A DNA stretch of 64,000 bases. Origin: Corynebacterium tuberculostearicum (lineage in GTDB: Bacteria > Actinomycetota > Actinomycetes > Mycobacteriales > Mycobacteriaceae). Position numbers and translations under genes: made by a program. The notes beneath the pieces are model-generated. The model searched no databases. It was not told the DNA's origin and worked only from the letters and a program-made list of their open reading frames with translations. This document shows, in pieces, positions 32,962-41,834 of the stretch. Within the stretch, counting starts at the first letter, position 1, and the number at the start of each line of letters is the position of its first letter. Where the stretch lies: assembly GCF_013408445.1 (NCBI RefSeq), contig NZ_JACBZL010000001.1, positions 1,798,001-1,862,000 on the forward strand. Reading direction: 5' to 3'.

Positions 32962-33275
32962 CTGTGGAATTTGATCACCGGAAAGCGTGTGCGAAAGAAT
33001 TCCACAATGCTTATCCACATTGTGAATAACTACATTTTTGTAATTTACCGAACGCCTTTCCGGAGTTTTCCCTGATCACGCTGGTCTAGCCCGTGCGAAA
33101 GGGTGAAAATCAGCTTGTGGAAGCCCGTGAAAACAGTTATCCACAGGGTGTTAATAATTGTGTGAAATTCACATTTCACAGGTTTTCTCCACAGCCTGTG
33201 GATAACTTTCTACCCATTGTGTTAACAAGACTGATAAATTTGGGCATTGACCTGCATAAGGAGCATTGTGGATTA
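32953..33275. other. Cluster of DnaA-box-like sites in AT-rich non-coding DNA
   Basis: Within about 320 bases there are three perfect DnaA boxes (TTATCCACA): plus strand at 33012-33020 and 33137-33145, minus strand at 33197-33205. Matches with one change lie at 32953-32961 (minus), 33022-33030 (minus), 33185-33193 (plus) and 33267-33275 (minus). Between them are AT-rich runs such as TACATTTTTGTAATTTA and GTTAATAATTG. The 306-base stretch between the rhomboid and oxidoreductase genes holds no gene. The layout resembles a replication-origin or DnaA-titration site. Confidence 0.75.
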
Positions 33276-34701
33276 TCAACCTCGCGCTGTGATCGTCGGC
33301 GCAGGCCCGAATGGGCTCACGGCCGCGGCGCGGCTGGCTATGGCCGGATGGCGGGTGGATATCTTCGAGCGCGCCGGCCGGGCCGGTGGTGCGGCGGCAT
33401 CCTCCGCGGAGATTTTCCCGGGTACGATTGTGGATCTCGGCGCGGCCGGGCACCCCTTTGGCGTAGCGAGCCCGGCTTTTCGCGCCCTCGACCTGGAAGC
33501 CCACGGTCTGCGGTGGTGCAATGCGCCTTATCCCATGGCCCATCCGCTAGAAGGCGCGCCGGCCGGGATCTTGCACGGTTCTTTGGCGGATACGGCGGCG
33601 GAGTTGGGGACCGATGCCCAGGCGTGGAGGCGGCTGCACGGGCACATCGTCCGCCACATCGATGAGCATGTGGATAACGCGCTTACCCCGTTGGTGCGTT
33701 GGCCCGAAAGACCCGTGCGCTTGGCGCAGTTTGGCGCGGCCGGAGTCTTGCCCGCCAGCAGCTTGGCGCGGGCGGCCTTCCGCACGCCCCAGGCCCGCGC
33801 GCTCTTTGCAGGCAGCGCGGTCCACGCGATTACCTCGCCCACCACGCCTTTGACCTCAGCGTTCGGCCTGCTCTTTGGCGGGCTGGGCATGACCCGCGGC
33901 TGGCCCGTGGTGGAGGGTGGCACCGGTGCTCTTATCGACGCCCTCCTTAACCTCCTGCGCTCCCACCACGCCCGCCTCCACACCGGATGCGAGGTCACCG
34001 ATCTGCGGGAACTGCCTCAGGCCGATGCGACCATCCTGAACCTCACCCCGCGCCAGATAATGCGGCTGGGCGGTCTGGAACTGCGGGACGGCAGCCGGCG
34101 GAGCCTGGCGCGCTGGCGCTATGGCAGCGCCGTCTTCAAAGTGGACTTCCATCTCAGCGAACCCGTCCCGTGGGCCGATCCGCGCGTGGGTCAGGCCGGC
34201 ACCGTGCATGTGGGTGGCACTTTGGAGGAAATATGTGGGGCTGAGGGGGACGTCGGCAAGCGGCGCATGCCTAAGCGACCCTTGGTATTGGCATGCCAGC
34301 AATTTGTTGCCGACCCCTCCCGAGGGCAAACGCTGTGGACCTATGCGCATGTCCCGCGCGGCTATGTGGAGCGCTATCCGGGCGAGGTCACCGAGCTGAT
34401 TGCCGCCCAGATCGAGCGCTTTGCCCCCGGATTTCGCGATACCATCCTGTCGACCCACGCTACGAGCCCGGCCGATCTGGAGCGATGGAATCCCAATCTG
34501 GTGGGCGGCGATATTGCCGGCGGCGCCATGAATGGGCTGCAAACCCTCCTGCGTCCACGCTTGTCGGCCCATCCGCAGCGCCTCGCCCCGGGGGTCTTCA
34601 TGGCCTCTAGCTCCGCCGCTCCTGGCGCTGGCGTGCACGGCATGCCGGGGTGGTGGGCCGCCGAAGAAGCGCTTAGCGCGTGGAGCGACGCTGCCAAATA
34701 A
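33268..34701 (+). CDS. FAD-dependent oxidoreductase, phytoene-desaturase-like
   Basis: A 477-residue protein with an N-terminal dinucleotide-binding motif (AVIVGAGPNGLTAAARLAMAGWRVDIFERAGRAGGAA) and the C-terminal FAD-closing segment (GVFMASSSAAPGAGVHGMPGWWAAEEAL) of the amine-oxidase/phytoene-desaturase superfamily. The long frame begins at a TTG; the GTG at 33268 with AAGGAG just before it is preferred. The upstream DnaA-box region overlaps its start. The substrate is unknown: carotenoid-pathway partners are absent, so the crtI name should not be applied. Its end overlaps the convergent membrane-protein gene by 29 bases. Confidence 0.8.
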   Translation: MDYQPRAVIVGAGPNGLTAAARLAMAGWRVDIFERAGRAGGAAASSAEIFPGTIVDLGAAGHPFGVASPAFRALDLEAHGLRWCNAPYPMAHPLEGAPAGILHGSLADTAAELGTDAQAWRRLHGHIVRHIDEHVDNALTPLVRWPERPVRLAQFGAAGVLPASSLARAAFRTPQARALFAGSAVHAITSPTTPLTSAFGLLFGGLGMTRGWPVVEGGTGALIDALLNLLRSHHARLHTGCEVTDLRELPQADATILNLTPRQIMRLGGLELRDGSRRSLARWRYGSAVFKVDFHLSEPVPWADPRVGQAGTVHVGGTLEEICGAEGDVGKRRMPKRPLVLACQQFVADPSRGQTLWTYAHVPRGYVERYPGEVTELIAAQIERFAPGFRDTILSTHATSPADLERWNPNLVGGDIAGGAMNGLQTLLRPRLSAHPQRLAPGVFMASSSAAPGAGVHGMPGWWAAEEALSAWSDAAK

Positions 34702-35236
34702 AGAAGCCCGCGCCGATGAGCCAGAGAGTCGCGGCGGCGAAGTACCCAGGAATGGTTGTGGTGCGGGGGAGGTAGGAACTGCCTGGGATGAACCCGGCAA
34801 CCACGGGCTCGAGGAGGAAGCCAAGGACGGCGAGATAGTCGAACCAGCGGAACCGTGCTGCGGCCGCGCCGGCTAGCCCCAGAACGGGTCCAGAGATGAG
34901 CGCTAGGAGGAACCACTGGGCGTTGTACTCGAATGCCTCGCGCCAGTTATACACACCGAAGACCACGAGCAAGGCGTAGTGCACGGCCAGCATCATAAGG
35001 ATGATTCCCGTGCTGGCCAGGAGTGCTTTGAGCCACCGGCCTGGAAAATCCTTACCCATGAGGTAGCTAAAGATTCCCCACACCATGCCAGAGCCCAAGA
35101 CGTTGCCTAGGTAGTTGCGCACGGAAAGGCGGAGGGGAGCGGCGCCGGTGAGGAGGGTGGCGTCGGCAAACGCGATATGCACGACCGCGTAGGCAACCGC
35201 AATGATGAGGCCAGCAGCAAGAATATGGCGAGACAT
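34673..35236 (-). CDS. Integral membrane protein, function unknown
   Basis: A 187-residue protein with six predicted helices: ILAAGLIIAVAYAVVHIAFA, NVLGSGMVWGIFSYLMG, LLASTGIILMMLAVHYALLVVFGVY, QWFLLALISGPVLGLAGAAAA, YLAVLGFLLEPVVAGFIPG and YFAAATLWLIGAGFFIW, then a basic tail. No catalytic motif is evident and I cannot name its family with confidence. It lies downstream of crgA on the same strand, but a strong terminator separates them, so it needs its own promoter. Its stop region overlaps the convergent oxidoreductase gene. Confidence 0.75.
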   Translation of the reverse strand: MSRHILAAGLIIAVAYAVVHIAFADATLLTGAAPLRLSVRNYLGNVLGSGMVWGIFSYLMGKDFPGRWLKALLASTGIILMMLAVHYALLVVFGVYNWREAFEYNAQWFLLALISGPVLGLAGAAAARFRWFDYLAVLGFLLEPVVAGFIPGSSYLPRTTTIPGYFAAATLWLIGAGFFIWQRRSTR

Positions 35237-35251
35237 GTGGCTCCTAGGTAT

Positions 35252-35289
35252 GAAAAATCCTCGCCACCTACAGGAAGTAGGGAGCGAGG
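35252..35289 (-). terminator. Terminator of crgA
   Basis: CCTCGC (35259-35264) pairs with GCGAGG (35284-35289), with an inner CTAC/GTAG stem. On the minus strand the stem is followed by ATTTTTCAT, a proper T-run. It lies 22 bases after the crgA stop. Confidence 0.8.
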
Positions 35290-35310
35290 GAACAGGCTGG
35301 GAGCTCTAGC

Positions 35311-35580
35311 TTAGCGCCAACCCATGGTCATCAACAGGCCAATGATGGCGAGCCCGAAGCCAATGCCGTAATTCCAAGCGCCGAGGTCTGCCATGAATGG
35401 GATATCCTGGCCAGCGAGGTAATTGACCACGAGCCACAGCAGGCCGATGACCATCAGGCCCAGCATGATGGCGACGTACCACTTCGGGGTGCCCTCAGAA
35501 TTGATCTTGACGGGCGTGCGGTTGGTAGCAGAGCTCGAGGTAGGGACGGAGGAGCTCTGGGAAATCTTTGACTTCGGCAT
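35311..35580 (-). CDS. crgA: Cell-division protein CrgA
   Basis: An 89-residue protein: a disordered Ser/Thr-rich cytoplasmic N-terminus with [20 protein letters not shown], then two transmembrane helices ([22 protein letters not shown] and [18 protein letters not shown]) joined by [13 protein letters not shown]. This is the exact CrgA layout. In actinobacteria CrgA is a membrane component of the divisome that interacts with FtsZ, FtsQ, FtsI and polar-growth proteins. It lies just downstream of pknB, the position it holds in corynebacteria and mycobacteria, with its own terminator. Confidence 0.93.
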   Translation of the reverse strand: MPKSKISQSSSVPTSSSATNRTPVKINSEGTPKWYVAIMLGLMVIGLLWLVVNYLAGQDIPFMADLGAWNYGIGFGLAIIGLLMTMGWR

Positions 35581-35644
35581 AAGATACCTTTTCTAGATTT
35601 AAGTTCTTATCTAAGTTCGTACTGAGGCATTAGGATACCAGCAG

Positions 35645-37603
35645 TTATGGCTGCGGCAGAAGTGCAGCGGGGTCGAAGTTCCACAGGCGGATATCAATAT
35701 TTTGATCCTTGCGCATGGTATCGCCCGGGTTCACAGACGCCCAGCCAATCTTATTGGCATCCACCAAGGCACCGGTAGGTGCCGGCTCGCCCACGATGAA
35801 CCGCCCGGTCCAGCCGGCCTCCCGCAGCGCAGCCTCCGCCTGGCCTTCATTCTTGCGTACCAGGTCAGGGGCCTTAAAGAGCATTCCATTGGATACCTCA
35901 ACGGTAACGGGCTTGCCCTTTTCCAGCTCCGCGCCCTGATTGGAGACGCTAAGCACCGTGCCCTTCGGCTCCAAGGAATCTACCTCGCGCACGTCTACGT
36001 CAAAATCATTCGACTCTAGGCGGCTCTGGGCATCCTCGACATTCATGCCGGCAACATCGGGCACGCGCTTCTTCTCGACGCCCTTAGATACCGTTACCCG
36101 AACCTTGGATCCCTTGGACAGCTGCGTGCCGCCGGCCGGATCCTGCTTGATGATTTGGCCGGCCGGTACTTCATCGTTTTCTTCCGAGACATCGGAATTA
36201 AGCGCCAAGCCTGCCTCTTGGAGGGCCTGGGATGCTTCGTCCAAGGTCATGCCGGTGATATCCGGAACGTCCGTAATCTCCTTGCCGGAGGAAACAGTTA
36301 AGGTCACCGAGGCATTCTTCTGCAGCTCGGAGCCTGGAGCCGGATTAATGCGGATGGCATTATTGCGTGGAATATCCGGGTTGGCCTCCTCATTGACGGT
36401 GACCTGCAGACCCATGCCTTCCAGTTCCTCGACCACCTCATTGCGCGGGCGGTTTTCCACCTCTGGCACGGTGATTTTGTCCTCGCGGGCCGATTGGGTC
36501 TGGCGTGGCTTATCCTCAGAGTCTTTATCGTTGGAGAAGAAATCCCAGGCGAAGTAGCCCACAATGGCCACCAAGAGGGCAGCCAGGAAGGCTGCCAGCC
36601 ACTTCATCCAGCCGCCACCCTGATTGTCATCGTCCTCGGTGGGGCGGGTGGACTGGATTGGCGCCCGGTGCGCGGCCGCAGCTGGTGCGGCGGCGCCGAC
36701 CATTTCGGTAGGCTGCTCGTCTTCTTCCTCGTTGACGTGCATGCGCGCTGCAGCGGTGACTTGCCCATTGCGCAGGCGCTCCAAATCGCCGGCCATCTCC
36801 CAAGCGGACTGATAGCGATCCGCCGGGTGCTTGGCCATAGCGGTAAGTACTACCGCATCGATATTGACGCGTTGGGTAGGAGTCAGCGAGGGATCCGCAA
36901 TGAGCTCCGACGGCGGCGTCGGCTCTTCCTGCACATGCTGATACGCAACTGCAAAGGGGGTTTCGCCCTCAAAAGGAGTATGGCCGGTAAGCGCCTCATA
37001 GAGCACGCAGCCCAGCGCATAGACATCGGAGCGGGCATCCGCGTTCTTACCGCGGGCCTGCTCCGGAGAAAGGTACTGGGCGGTGCCGATAACGGCGGAG
37101 GTTTGCGTCATCGCCGAGGTGGAATCATCCAAGGCACGGGCAATGCCGAAGTCCATCACCTTCACCTGGCCGGTGTTGGTGAGCATAATATTTGCCGGCT
37201 TGATATCGCGGTGGATAATACCGGCCTCGTGCGAGGCTTGTAGTGCATCCGCTACCGGTTTGAGGATATCTGCCGCCTCCTGGGCGGACAGGGCGCCATC
37301 CTCGCGAATGATATCGCGCAAGGTGCGGCCGTTGACCCGCTCCATGACGATATATGGGATGGTCATGCCATCCAGCTCGGTTTCACCGGTGTCATAAACC
37401 GCCACGATATTGGGGTGATTCAGCTTGCCCGAGTTCTGGGCCTCGCGGTAAAAACGCTCGCGGAAGTTGACGTCGCGCGCCATTTCCGGTCGGAGCATCT
37501 TTACCGCTACCTGGCGGCCTAGGACGGTGTCTTCGGCAGCATAGACCTCAGACATGCCGCCGGCGCCGATGATCTCGCCTCTCCGATAGCGGTCATTGAC
37601 CAT
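35645..37603 (-). CDS. pknB: Ser/Thr protein kinase PknB with PASTA repeats
   Basis: A 652-residue sensor kinase. The cytoplasmic kinase domain (about 1-270) has GAGGMSEVY, VAVKMLRPE (ATP Lys), HRDIKPANIML, DFGIARA and the activation-loop TSAMTQTSAVIGTAQYLSPEQ. A juxtamembrane linker and one helix (about 331-352, WMKWLAAFLAALLVAIVGYF) follow, then four extracellular PASTA repeats, each about 65 residues. PASTA domains bind muropeptides or lipid II, so PknB links cell-wall state to phosphorylation of division and wall enzymes. The start is 3 bases after the pknA stop. It is the last gene of the fhaA-to-pknB operon. Confidence 0.96.
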   Translation of the reverse strand: MVNDRYRRGEIIGAGGMSEVYAAEDTVLGRQVAVKMLRPEMARDVNFRERFYREAQNSGKLNHPNIVAVYDTGETELDGMTIPYIVMERVNGRTLRDIIREDGALSAQEAADILKPVADALQASHEAGIIHRDIKPANIMLTNTGQVKVMDFGIARALDDSTSAMTQTSAVIGTAQYLSPEQARGKNADARSDVYALGCVLYEALTGHTPFEGETPFAVAYQHVQEEPTPPSELIADPSLTPTQRVNIDAVVLTAMAKHPADRYQSAWEMAGDLERLRNGQVTAAARMHVNEEEDEQPTEMVGAAAPAAAAHRAPIQSTRPTEDDDNQGGGWMKWLAAFLAALLVAIVGYFAWDFFSNDKDSEDKPRQTQSAREDKITVPEVENRPRNEVVEELEGMGLQVTVNEEANPDIPRNNAIRINPAPGSELQKNASVTLTVSSGKEITDVPDITGMTLDEASQALQEAGLALNSDVSEENDEVPAGQIIKQDPAGGTQLSKGSKVRVTVSKGVEKKRVPDVAGMNVEDAQSRLESNDFDVDVREVDSLEPKGTVLSVSNQGAELEKGKPVTVEVSNGMLFKAPDLVRKNEGQAEAALREAGWTGRFIVGEPAPTGALVDANKIGWASVNPGDTMRKDQNIDIRLWNFDPAALLPQP

Positions 37604-37606
37604 CGC

Positions 37607-39052
37607 TTAGTCACCCTCCTGTGTAATTAGATCGGCCAAGTCTCCGGGGAGCTCATTAGCCTGCGAGTTTACTGGAGTATCCAGCTCAGGTGTAGTTTCA
37701 ACGTGCGTATCCTGCGGATTCTGTTGCGTTGGTATGGCCGGGGGCTGTTCCTGGCGAGTAGGCGAGTGGCGCGTGGGTGCCTCGCGGTGAGTCGTGCGCG
37801 GGGCTTCTTCCAGATTGGATTCTTGCGGCTCCGTCTCTGTCACTGTCACCGGTTCCGGGGCCTCTTCCGTATCTTCGTCCGGGGTGTCCTGCGGGGTGGT
37901 GGTGGGATCGCGGTACTCCGTAACCACCGAGGTCTCCGGTGTGCTGGAGGGCTCGCTTTCTCCCTCGTTATCGCTCAAGTTGTGGTAGGCAGCGTAACCG
38001 CCGCCGGCCACGGCTGCGAGGAGCAGGGTGATACCCAGGCCCTTCAGGAAGGAGGAGCCGCCCTTGGATTCCTTAGCCGGAGCGGTTCCCGCAGCCGGAT
38101 GGATGGTGGTGGGCTGGGCAACGTTGCCCAACATCTCCGTCGATGCGGACGGGGAGGGCTCGGGTGCGCGTTGCGTTATTGGGGCGGACTTAGGCTGCGG
38201 CGGGCGCTTGCCCAAGCGAACTGCGGAGATGGCCAGGGTGAACTCATTGCCATCGGCATAGCGGGTGGCCGGATCCTTGCGCAACGCAATGCGAATGAGC
38301 TCGCGCGCAGGGGCGCTGATATTCGTCGATAGTGGCTCCGGCTCCTGGTTGATGTGGGCCAAAGCGATGGATACGGAGGAATCTCCGGTAAAGGGACGCT
38401 TGCCGGCGAGCATTTCATAGCCGACGACGCCGAGCGAATAGACATCGGAAGCCGGCGTGACGTCCTTGCCCTGTGCTTGCTCGGGCGATACATACTGTGC
38501 GGTACCCACCACCATGCCGGTGCGGGTCAGCGGCACGGCCGCGGCCGCCTTGGCAATGCCAAAGTCCGTGATCTTGACCTGGCCATTTTGCGTAATGAGG
38601 AGGTTGCCAGGCTTAATATCGCGGTGGACCAGCTCCATTCGGTGAATGATGGATAGTCCATGCGCCGCCTGCTCGAGGACGTCGAGAGCGAGCTCTTCTT
38701 GCAGCGTATTTTCGCGCGCCAAAAGGTCCGCGAGGGATTCGCCGCGCACATACTCCAAGGCCATGAAGCAGAACTTGCGGCCGTTATCCTCTAGCTCGCG
38801 GTAGTCATAAGTGGCCACCACGTTCTCGGACTGAATGGATTCGGCCGATTTCGCCTCGTTGCGGAAGCGCGAGAGGAACTCCTGGTTATCGGAAAATTCC
38901 GGACGCAGAACCTTGAGTGCTACCTCACGATCATTGCGGGTGTCATCAGCCAGCCACACGGTGGACATTCCGCCGTGGCCGATTACCCACTGCAGCTCGT
39001 AGTCGCTGCCAATCAGTGCCTGGAGATGTTCCTTATTCTCGGCGCTATTCAT
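37607..39052 (-). CDS. pknA: Ser/Thr protein kinase PknA
   Basis: A 481-residue kinase: glycine loop GHGGMSTVWLA, ATP Lys in VALKVLRPE, HRDIKPGNLLIT (about 143), DFGIAKA and VGTAQYVSPEQA. A single transmembrane helix (about 339, FLKGLGITLLLAAVAGGGYAAY) separates it from an extracellular Pro/Thr/Glu-rich tail of about 120 residues without PASTA repeats. PknA phosphorylates division and wall proteins such as Wag31 and FtsZ in relatives. Its start base overlaps the pbpA stop and pknB starts 3 bases after its end, so expression is coupled. Confidence 0.95.
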   Translation of the reverse strand: MNSAENKEHLQALIGSDYELQWVIGHGGMSTVWLADDTRNDREVALKVLRPEFSDNQEFLSRFRNEAKSAESIQSENVVATYDYRELEDNGRKFCFMALEYVRGESLADLLARENTLQEELALDVLEQAAHGLSIIHRMELVHRDIKPGNLLITQNGQVKITDFGIAKAAAAVPLTRTGMVVGTAQYVSPEQAQGKDVTPASDVYSLGVVGYEMLAGKRPFTGDSSVSIALAHINQEPEPLSTNISAPARELIRIALRKDPATRYADGNEFTLAISAVRLGKRPPQPKSAPITQRAPEPSPSASTEMLGNVAQPTTIHPAAGTAPAKESKGGSSFLKGLGITLLLAAVAGGGYAAYHNLSDNEGESEPSSTPETSVVTEYRDPTTTPQDTPDEDTEEAPEPVTVTETEPQESNLEEAPRTTHREAPTRHSPTRQEQPPAIPTQQNPQDTHVETTPELDTPVNSQANELPGDLADLITQEGD

Positions 39053-40482
39053 TACTGCTCCCCCTGGTATGCGCGCAGGATGGCGCGGCCAATTGGGCCG
39101 GAAACCTTGCCGCCCGTCGCGGACTCACCTAAGTTACCACCATTTTTCACTACGACGCCCACTGCAATATCCCGCTCCGGATCGAAGGCGACGTACCACA
39201 CGTGCGGGGCCAGCCCCTCGCCGTGCTCGGCGGTGCCAGTCTTCGAGGCAAAGCCATTACCGTCATATCCGGCGGAGGAACGCTCGGAGGCGTACATCAA
39301 GTCAGTGAGCGTCGCCGCAGTTTCCTCATTAACCGCCTGGTCCGCCTTCTTTGGTTTGGTGGTGCGAACGTCCTTCATCTGGGCGTCGGTAATGCGATTG
39401 ACCAGGTAGGGCTGCATGCGGGTGCCCTTATTGGCTACGGTGCCCGCCATGACGGCTGCCTGCAGCGCGGTCATGGTGACGTCGCGCTGGCCAATGGCGG
39501 ACTGCGCCGTGGCCGCCCCATCCGGCAAATCGCCCAAGGTGCCGGCGGAGGTAGACACGCCGAGGTCATAGTTCTCGCCTACGCCAAAGGCCTTGGCGTA
39601 CTTGCGCAACTCATCAGCGCCGAGCTGCTCCGACATCTCCACAAACGCGGTATTGCACGACAGCGCGAAGGCGGTCTGCAGGGTCACCGCATCCTGGCCG
39701 TTGCACTTTTGGTTGGCATAGTTAGTCAGCTCCGTCACCGTGTCTGGCAAGGTAATGACATTGGAACCGGTCAGGGTGGAGGAAGGATTAAAACCGTTGT
39801 TCAGGCCCGCCGCGGTGGTAATGATCTTGAAGATGGAACCCGGAGGCAGCGTTTCTGCACCGGCGTGGTTGACCAGCGGCTGTCCCTCTTGCTCTTGCAG
39901 GTTGGCCCAAACATCCTCGGCGGAATCACCCATTAGATCATTGGGGTTGTAGCCGGGGTTGGAGGCCATAGCCAGGATCTTGCCGGTGGAGGGCTGAATG
40001 GCAACCGCCGAGCCCTCGTAACCTGGGCCCACAAGCTGATCGTAAGCCGCCTGCTGGAGTGCAGGATCGATGGTGACCTCTACATTTGCACCCTGCTTCG
40101 GCTTATCGGCTAGAGCATCGAGCCAGTTTTGCTTCATTAAAGAATCATCAGTGCCATTGAGGATGTCATTTTGGGAGGACTCTAGTTCCGAGGCCCCAAA
40201 TTGGCTCGACAAGTAGCCGGTTATGTTGCCAAAGGCCGGTGAATCAATGGGGTAGGAGCGCGAATAGGTCTCGTCTGGGTTCTGCGTCGACTGTGCCAAT
40301 ACGGTATTACCCGCAAAGATTTGGCCGCGCGGGGTGGTCTGCATTTCCATGAAGCCGCGCATATTCCGCGGATTATGGGCATATTTATCTTCAGAAAAAG
40401 CCTGAATCACCGTCAAGTTGACCAGCAAGATGGCCGTCAAAATGATGGCGAACAAAGACACTAGGCGGATGGATCGATTCAT
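39052..40482 (-). CDS. pbpA: Class B penicillin-binding protein (transpeptidase)
   Basis: A 476-residue membrane-anchored peptidoglycan transpeptidase. The N-terminal helix LVSLFAIILTAILLVNLTVIQAF is followed by a PBP dimerisation region and the transpeptidase domain with PPGSIFKII (SxxK, about 214), ALSCNTAFVE (SxN) and FASKTGTAEHG (KTG, about 412). It is the partner of the SEDS glycosyltransferase encoded directly upstream, with a 4-base overlap. The pair builds wall at poles or septum. The KTG motif is intact, so it should bind beta-lactams. Confidence 0.95.
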   Translation of the reverse strand: MNRSIRLVSLFAIILTAILLVNLTVIQAFSEDKYAHNPRNMRGFMEMQTTPRGQIFAGNTVLAQSTQNPDETYSRSYPIDSPAFGNITGYLSSQFGASELESSQNDILNGTDDSLMKQNWLDALADKPKQGANVEVTIDPALQQAAYDQLVGPGYEGSAVAIQPSTGKILAMASNPGYNPNDLMGDSAEDVWANLQEQEGQPLVNHAGAETLPPGSIFKIITTAAGLNNGFNPSSTLTGSNVITLPDTVTELTNYANQKCNGQDAVTLQTAFALSCNTAFVEMSEQLGADELRKYAKAFGVGENYDLGVSTSAGTLGDLPDGAATAQSAIGQRDVTMTALQAAVMAGTVANKGTRMQPYLVNRITDAQMKDVRTTKPKKADQAVNEETAATLTDLMYASERSSAGYDGNGFASKTGTAEHGEGLAPHVWYVAFDPERDIAVGVVVKNGGNLGESATGGKVSGPIGRAILRAYQGEQ

Positions 40483-41831
40483 CGGTGAGCCTCCTGGACC
40501 GACGGGAACATGGAGGTATCGCTCGGAGCAGTGCCCGAGGTCTCCTGCATGGGGCGACGAGCCGCGTTAGAGATCCGCAGCAGAATCGCCAACAACACGT
40601 AGTTAGCCATGAGAGAGGAACCACCGGCAGACATGAATGGTGTGGTCAGGCCGGTCATCGGCAGCAGTGCAGAGATGCCGCCTGTGACCACGAAAACCTG
40701 CACGGCCAAGGTAAGAGAAAGACCAGATGCTACCAGCTTGCCGTAGGTATCGCGGGTGCGCAGAGCGGTACCGAAACCGCGGGTGGTCAGCATACCGAAA
40801 AGCACCAGTACGGCGGCTAGGCCAATGAGACCGAACTCCTCACCGATTGCGGCAAGGATGTAATCCGAGTGGGCCACCGGAACTAGTTCTGGATGCCCCT
40901 CGCCCAAGCCGCTGCCAGAGATTCCGCCTGAAGACAAGCCGAACAACGACTGGGAGAGCTGGAAACCCGTGACGTCATAGTTTCCCAGTGGGTCGAGGAA
41001 GTTAGAAAAGCGTTGCTGGATCTTGGAGGAAATCTGGTAGATGCCAAAACCTCCGACGCCGACGAGAACGACACCGATAAGCAGCCAGCTCACCCGGCCG
41101 GTGGCCATGAATAGCATGCCGAGGACGGTGCTAAACAGTAGAAGTGCCGGGCCGAAGTCATTGGAAATGCCCATGATGACGATCGCGATGGCCCACACGA
41201 TCAGGATGGGTGCGAGGTCGCGAAGGCGCGGCAGGGAGATACCCAGTACTCGGTATCCCGCTACGGTAAACAGGGAGCGCTTTTGCGTCAGTAGCATGGC
41301 AAAGAACAAGATCAACAAGATCTTGGAGAACTCACCCGGCTGGATGGAAAAGGGGCCCAAGTTTATCCAGATGCGTGCCTCCACGTCCTCAGGCTGCGGC
41401 CATACCAGTGGCAGGGCCAGTAGGACAAGGCCTGTGGCGCCCAAGATATAGGAATAGCGCGTCAGCGAGCGGTGATCCTTCAAAATGGCTAAGACCAGCA
41501 CAAAGAGCACGAGTCCGACGATGGTCCACATGACCTGACGCACCGCGAGCCCGCTTTCTTTAACCAGATCCAGGCGGGCCAACATGATGAGCCCGATGCC
41601 ATTGAGGATCGCCACAATCGGCAGCATGATCTGATCGGCATAAGGCGCTAAAAAGCACATCACCAAGTGGGCAACAGTAAAGACTCCAATGAACCCGCCA
41701 ATGAGATAAACCAGGTCCATGGTCAGCGCGTTGTCTTGGGATAGCTCCAGGCTGACCAAAGTGATAGCGAAGACAATGGCGGCTAGGATGAGCAGGCCGA
41801 GTTCGGTGCCTCGGCTAAAAAACTTTTTCAC
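40479..41831 (-). CDS. rodA: SEDS-family peptidoglycan glycosyltransferase RodA
   Basis: A 450-residue polytopic protein of the FtsW/RodA/SpoVE family that polymerises lipid II. About ten helices are visible. Family signatures are RIWINLGPFSIQPGEFSKILLILFFAMLL and, near the C-terminus, DYILAAIGEEFGLIGLAAVLVLF, ITGGISALLPMTGLTTPFMSAGGSSLM (written in pieces). The last of these is the loop essential for activity. It is followed by its cognate PBP with a 4-base overlap and preceded by pstP after 3 bases. Position in the pkn operon identifies it as the RodA rather than the FtsW paralogue. Confidence 0.95.
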   Translation of the reverse strand: MKKFFSRGTELGLLILAAIVFAITLVSLELSQDNALTMDLVYLIGGFIGVFTVAHLVMCFLAPYADQIMLPIVAILNGIGLIMLARLDLVKESGLAVRQVMWTIVGLVLFVLVLAILKDHRSLTRYSYILGATGLVLLALPLVWPQPEDVEARIWINLGPFSIQPGEFSKILLILFFAMLLTQKRSLFTVAGYRVLGISLPRLRDLAPILIVWAIAIVIMGISNDFGPALLLFSTVLGMLFMATGRVSWLLIGVVLVGVGGFGIYQISSKIQQRFSNFLDPLGNYDVTGFQLSQSLFGLSSGGISGSGLGEGHPELVPVAHSDYILAAIGEEFGLIGLAAVLVLFGMLTTRGFGTALRTRDTYGKLVASGLSLTLAVQVFVVTGGISALLPMTGLTTPFMSAGGSSLMANYVLLAILLRISNAARRPMQETSGTAPSDTSMFPSVQEAHR

Positions 41832-41834
41832 AAC

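Noticed and set aside
32962..33267. Calling this region the chromosomal origin (oriC)
   Set aside because: The boxes are real, but dnaA and dnaN are not adjacent and no skew could be computed, so only a DnaA-box cluster is claimed.
33268..34701. Naming the oxidoreductase crtI
   Set aside because: The fold is phytoene-desaturase-like, but no other carotenoid gene is nearby and the superfamily is broad.
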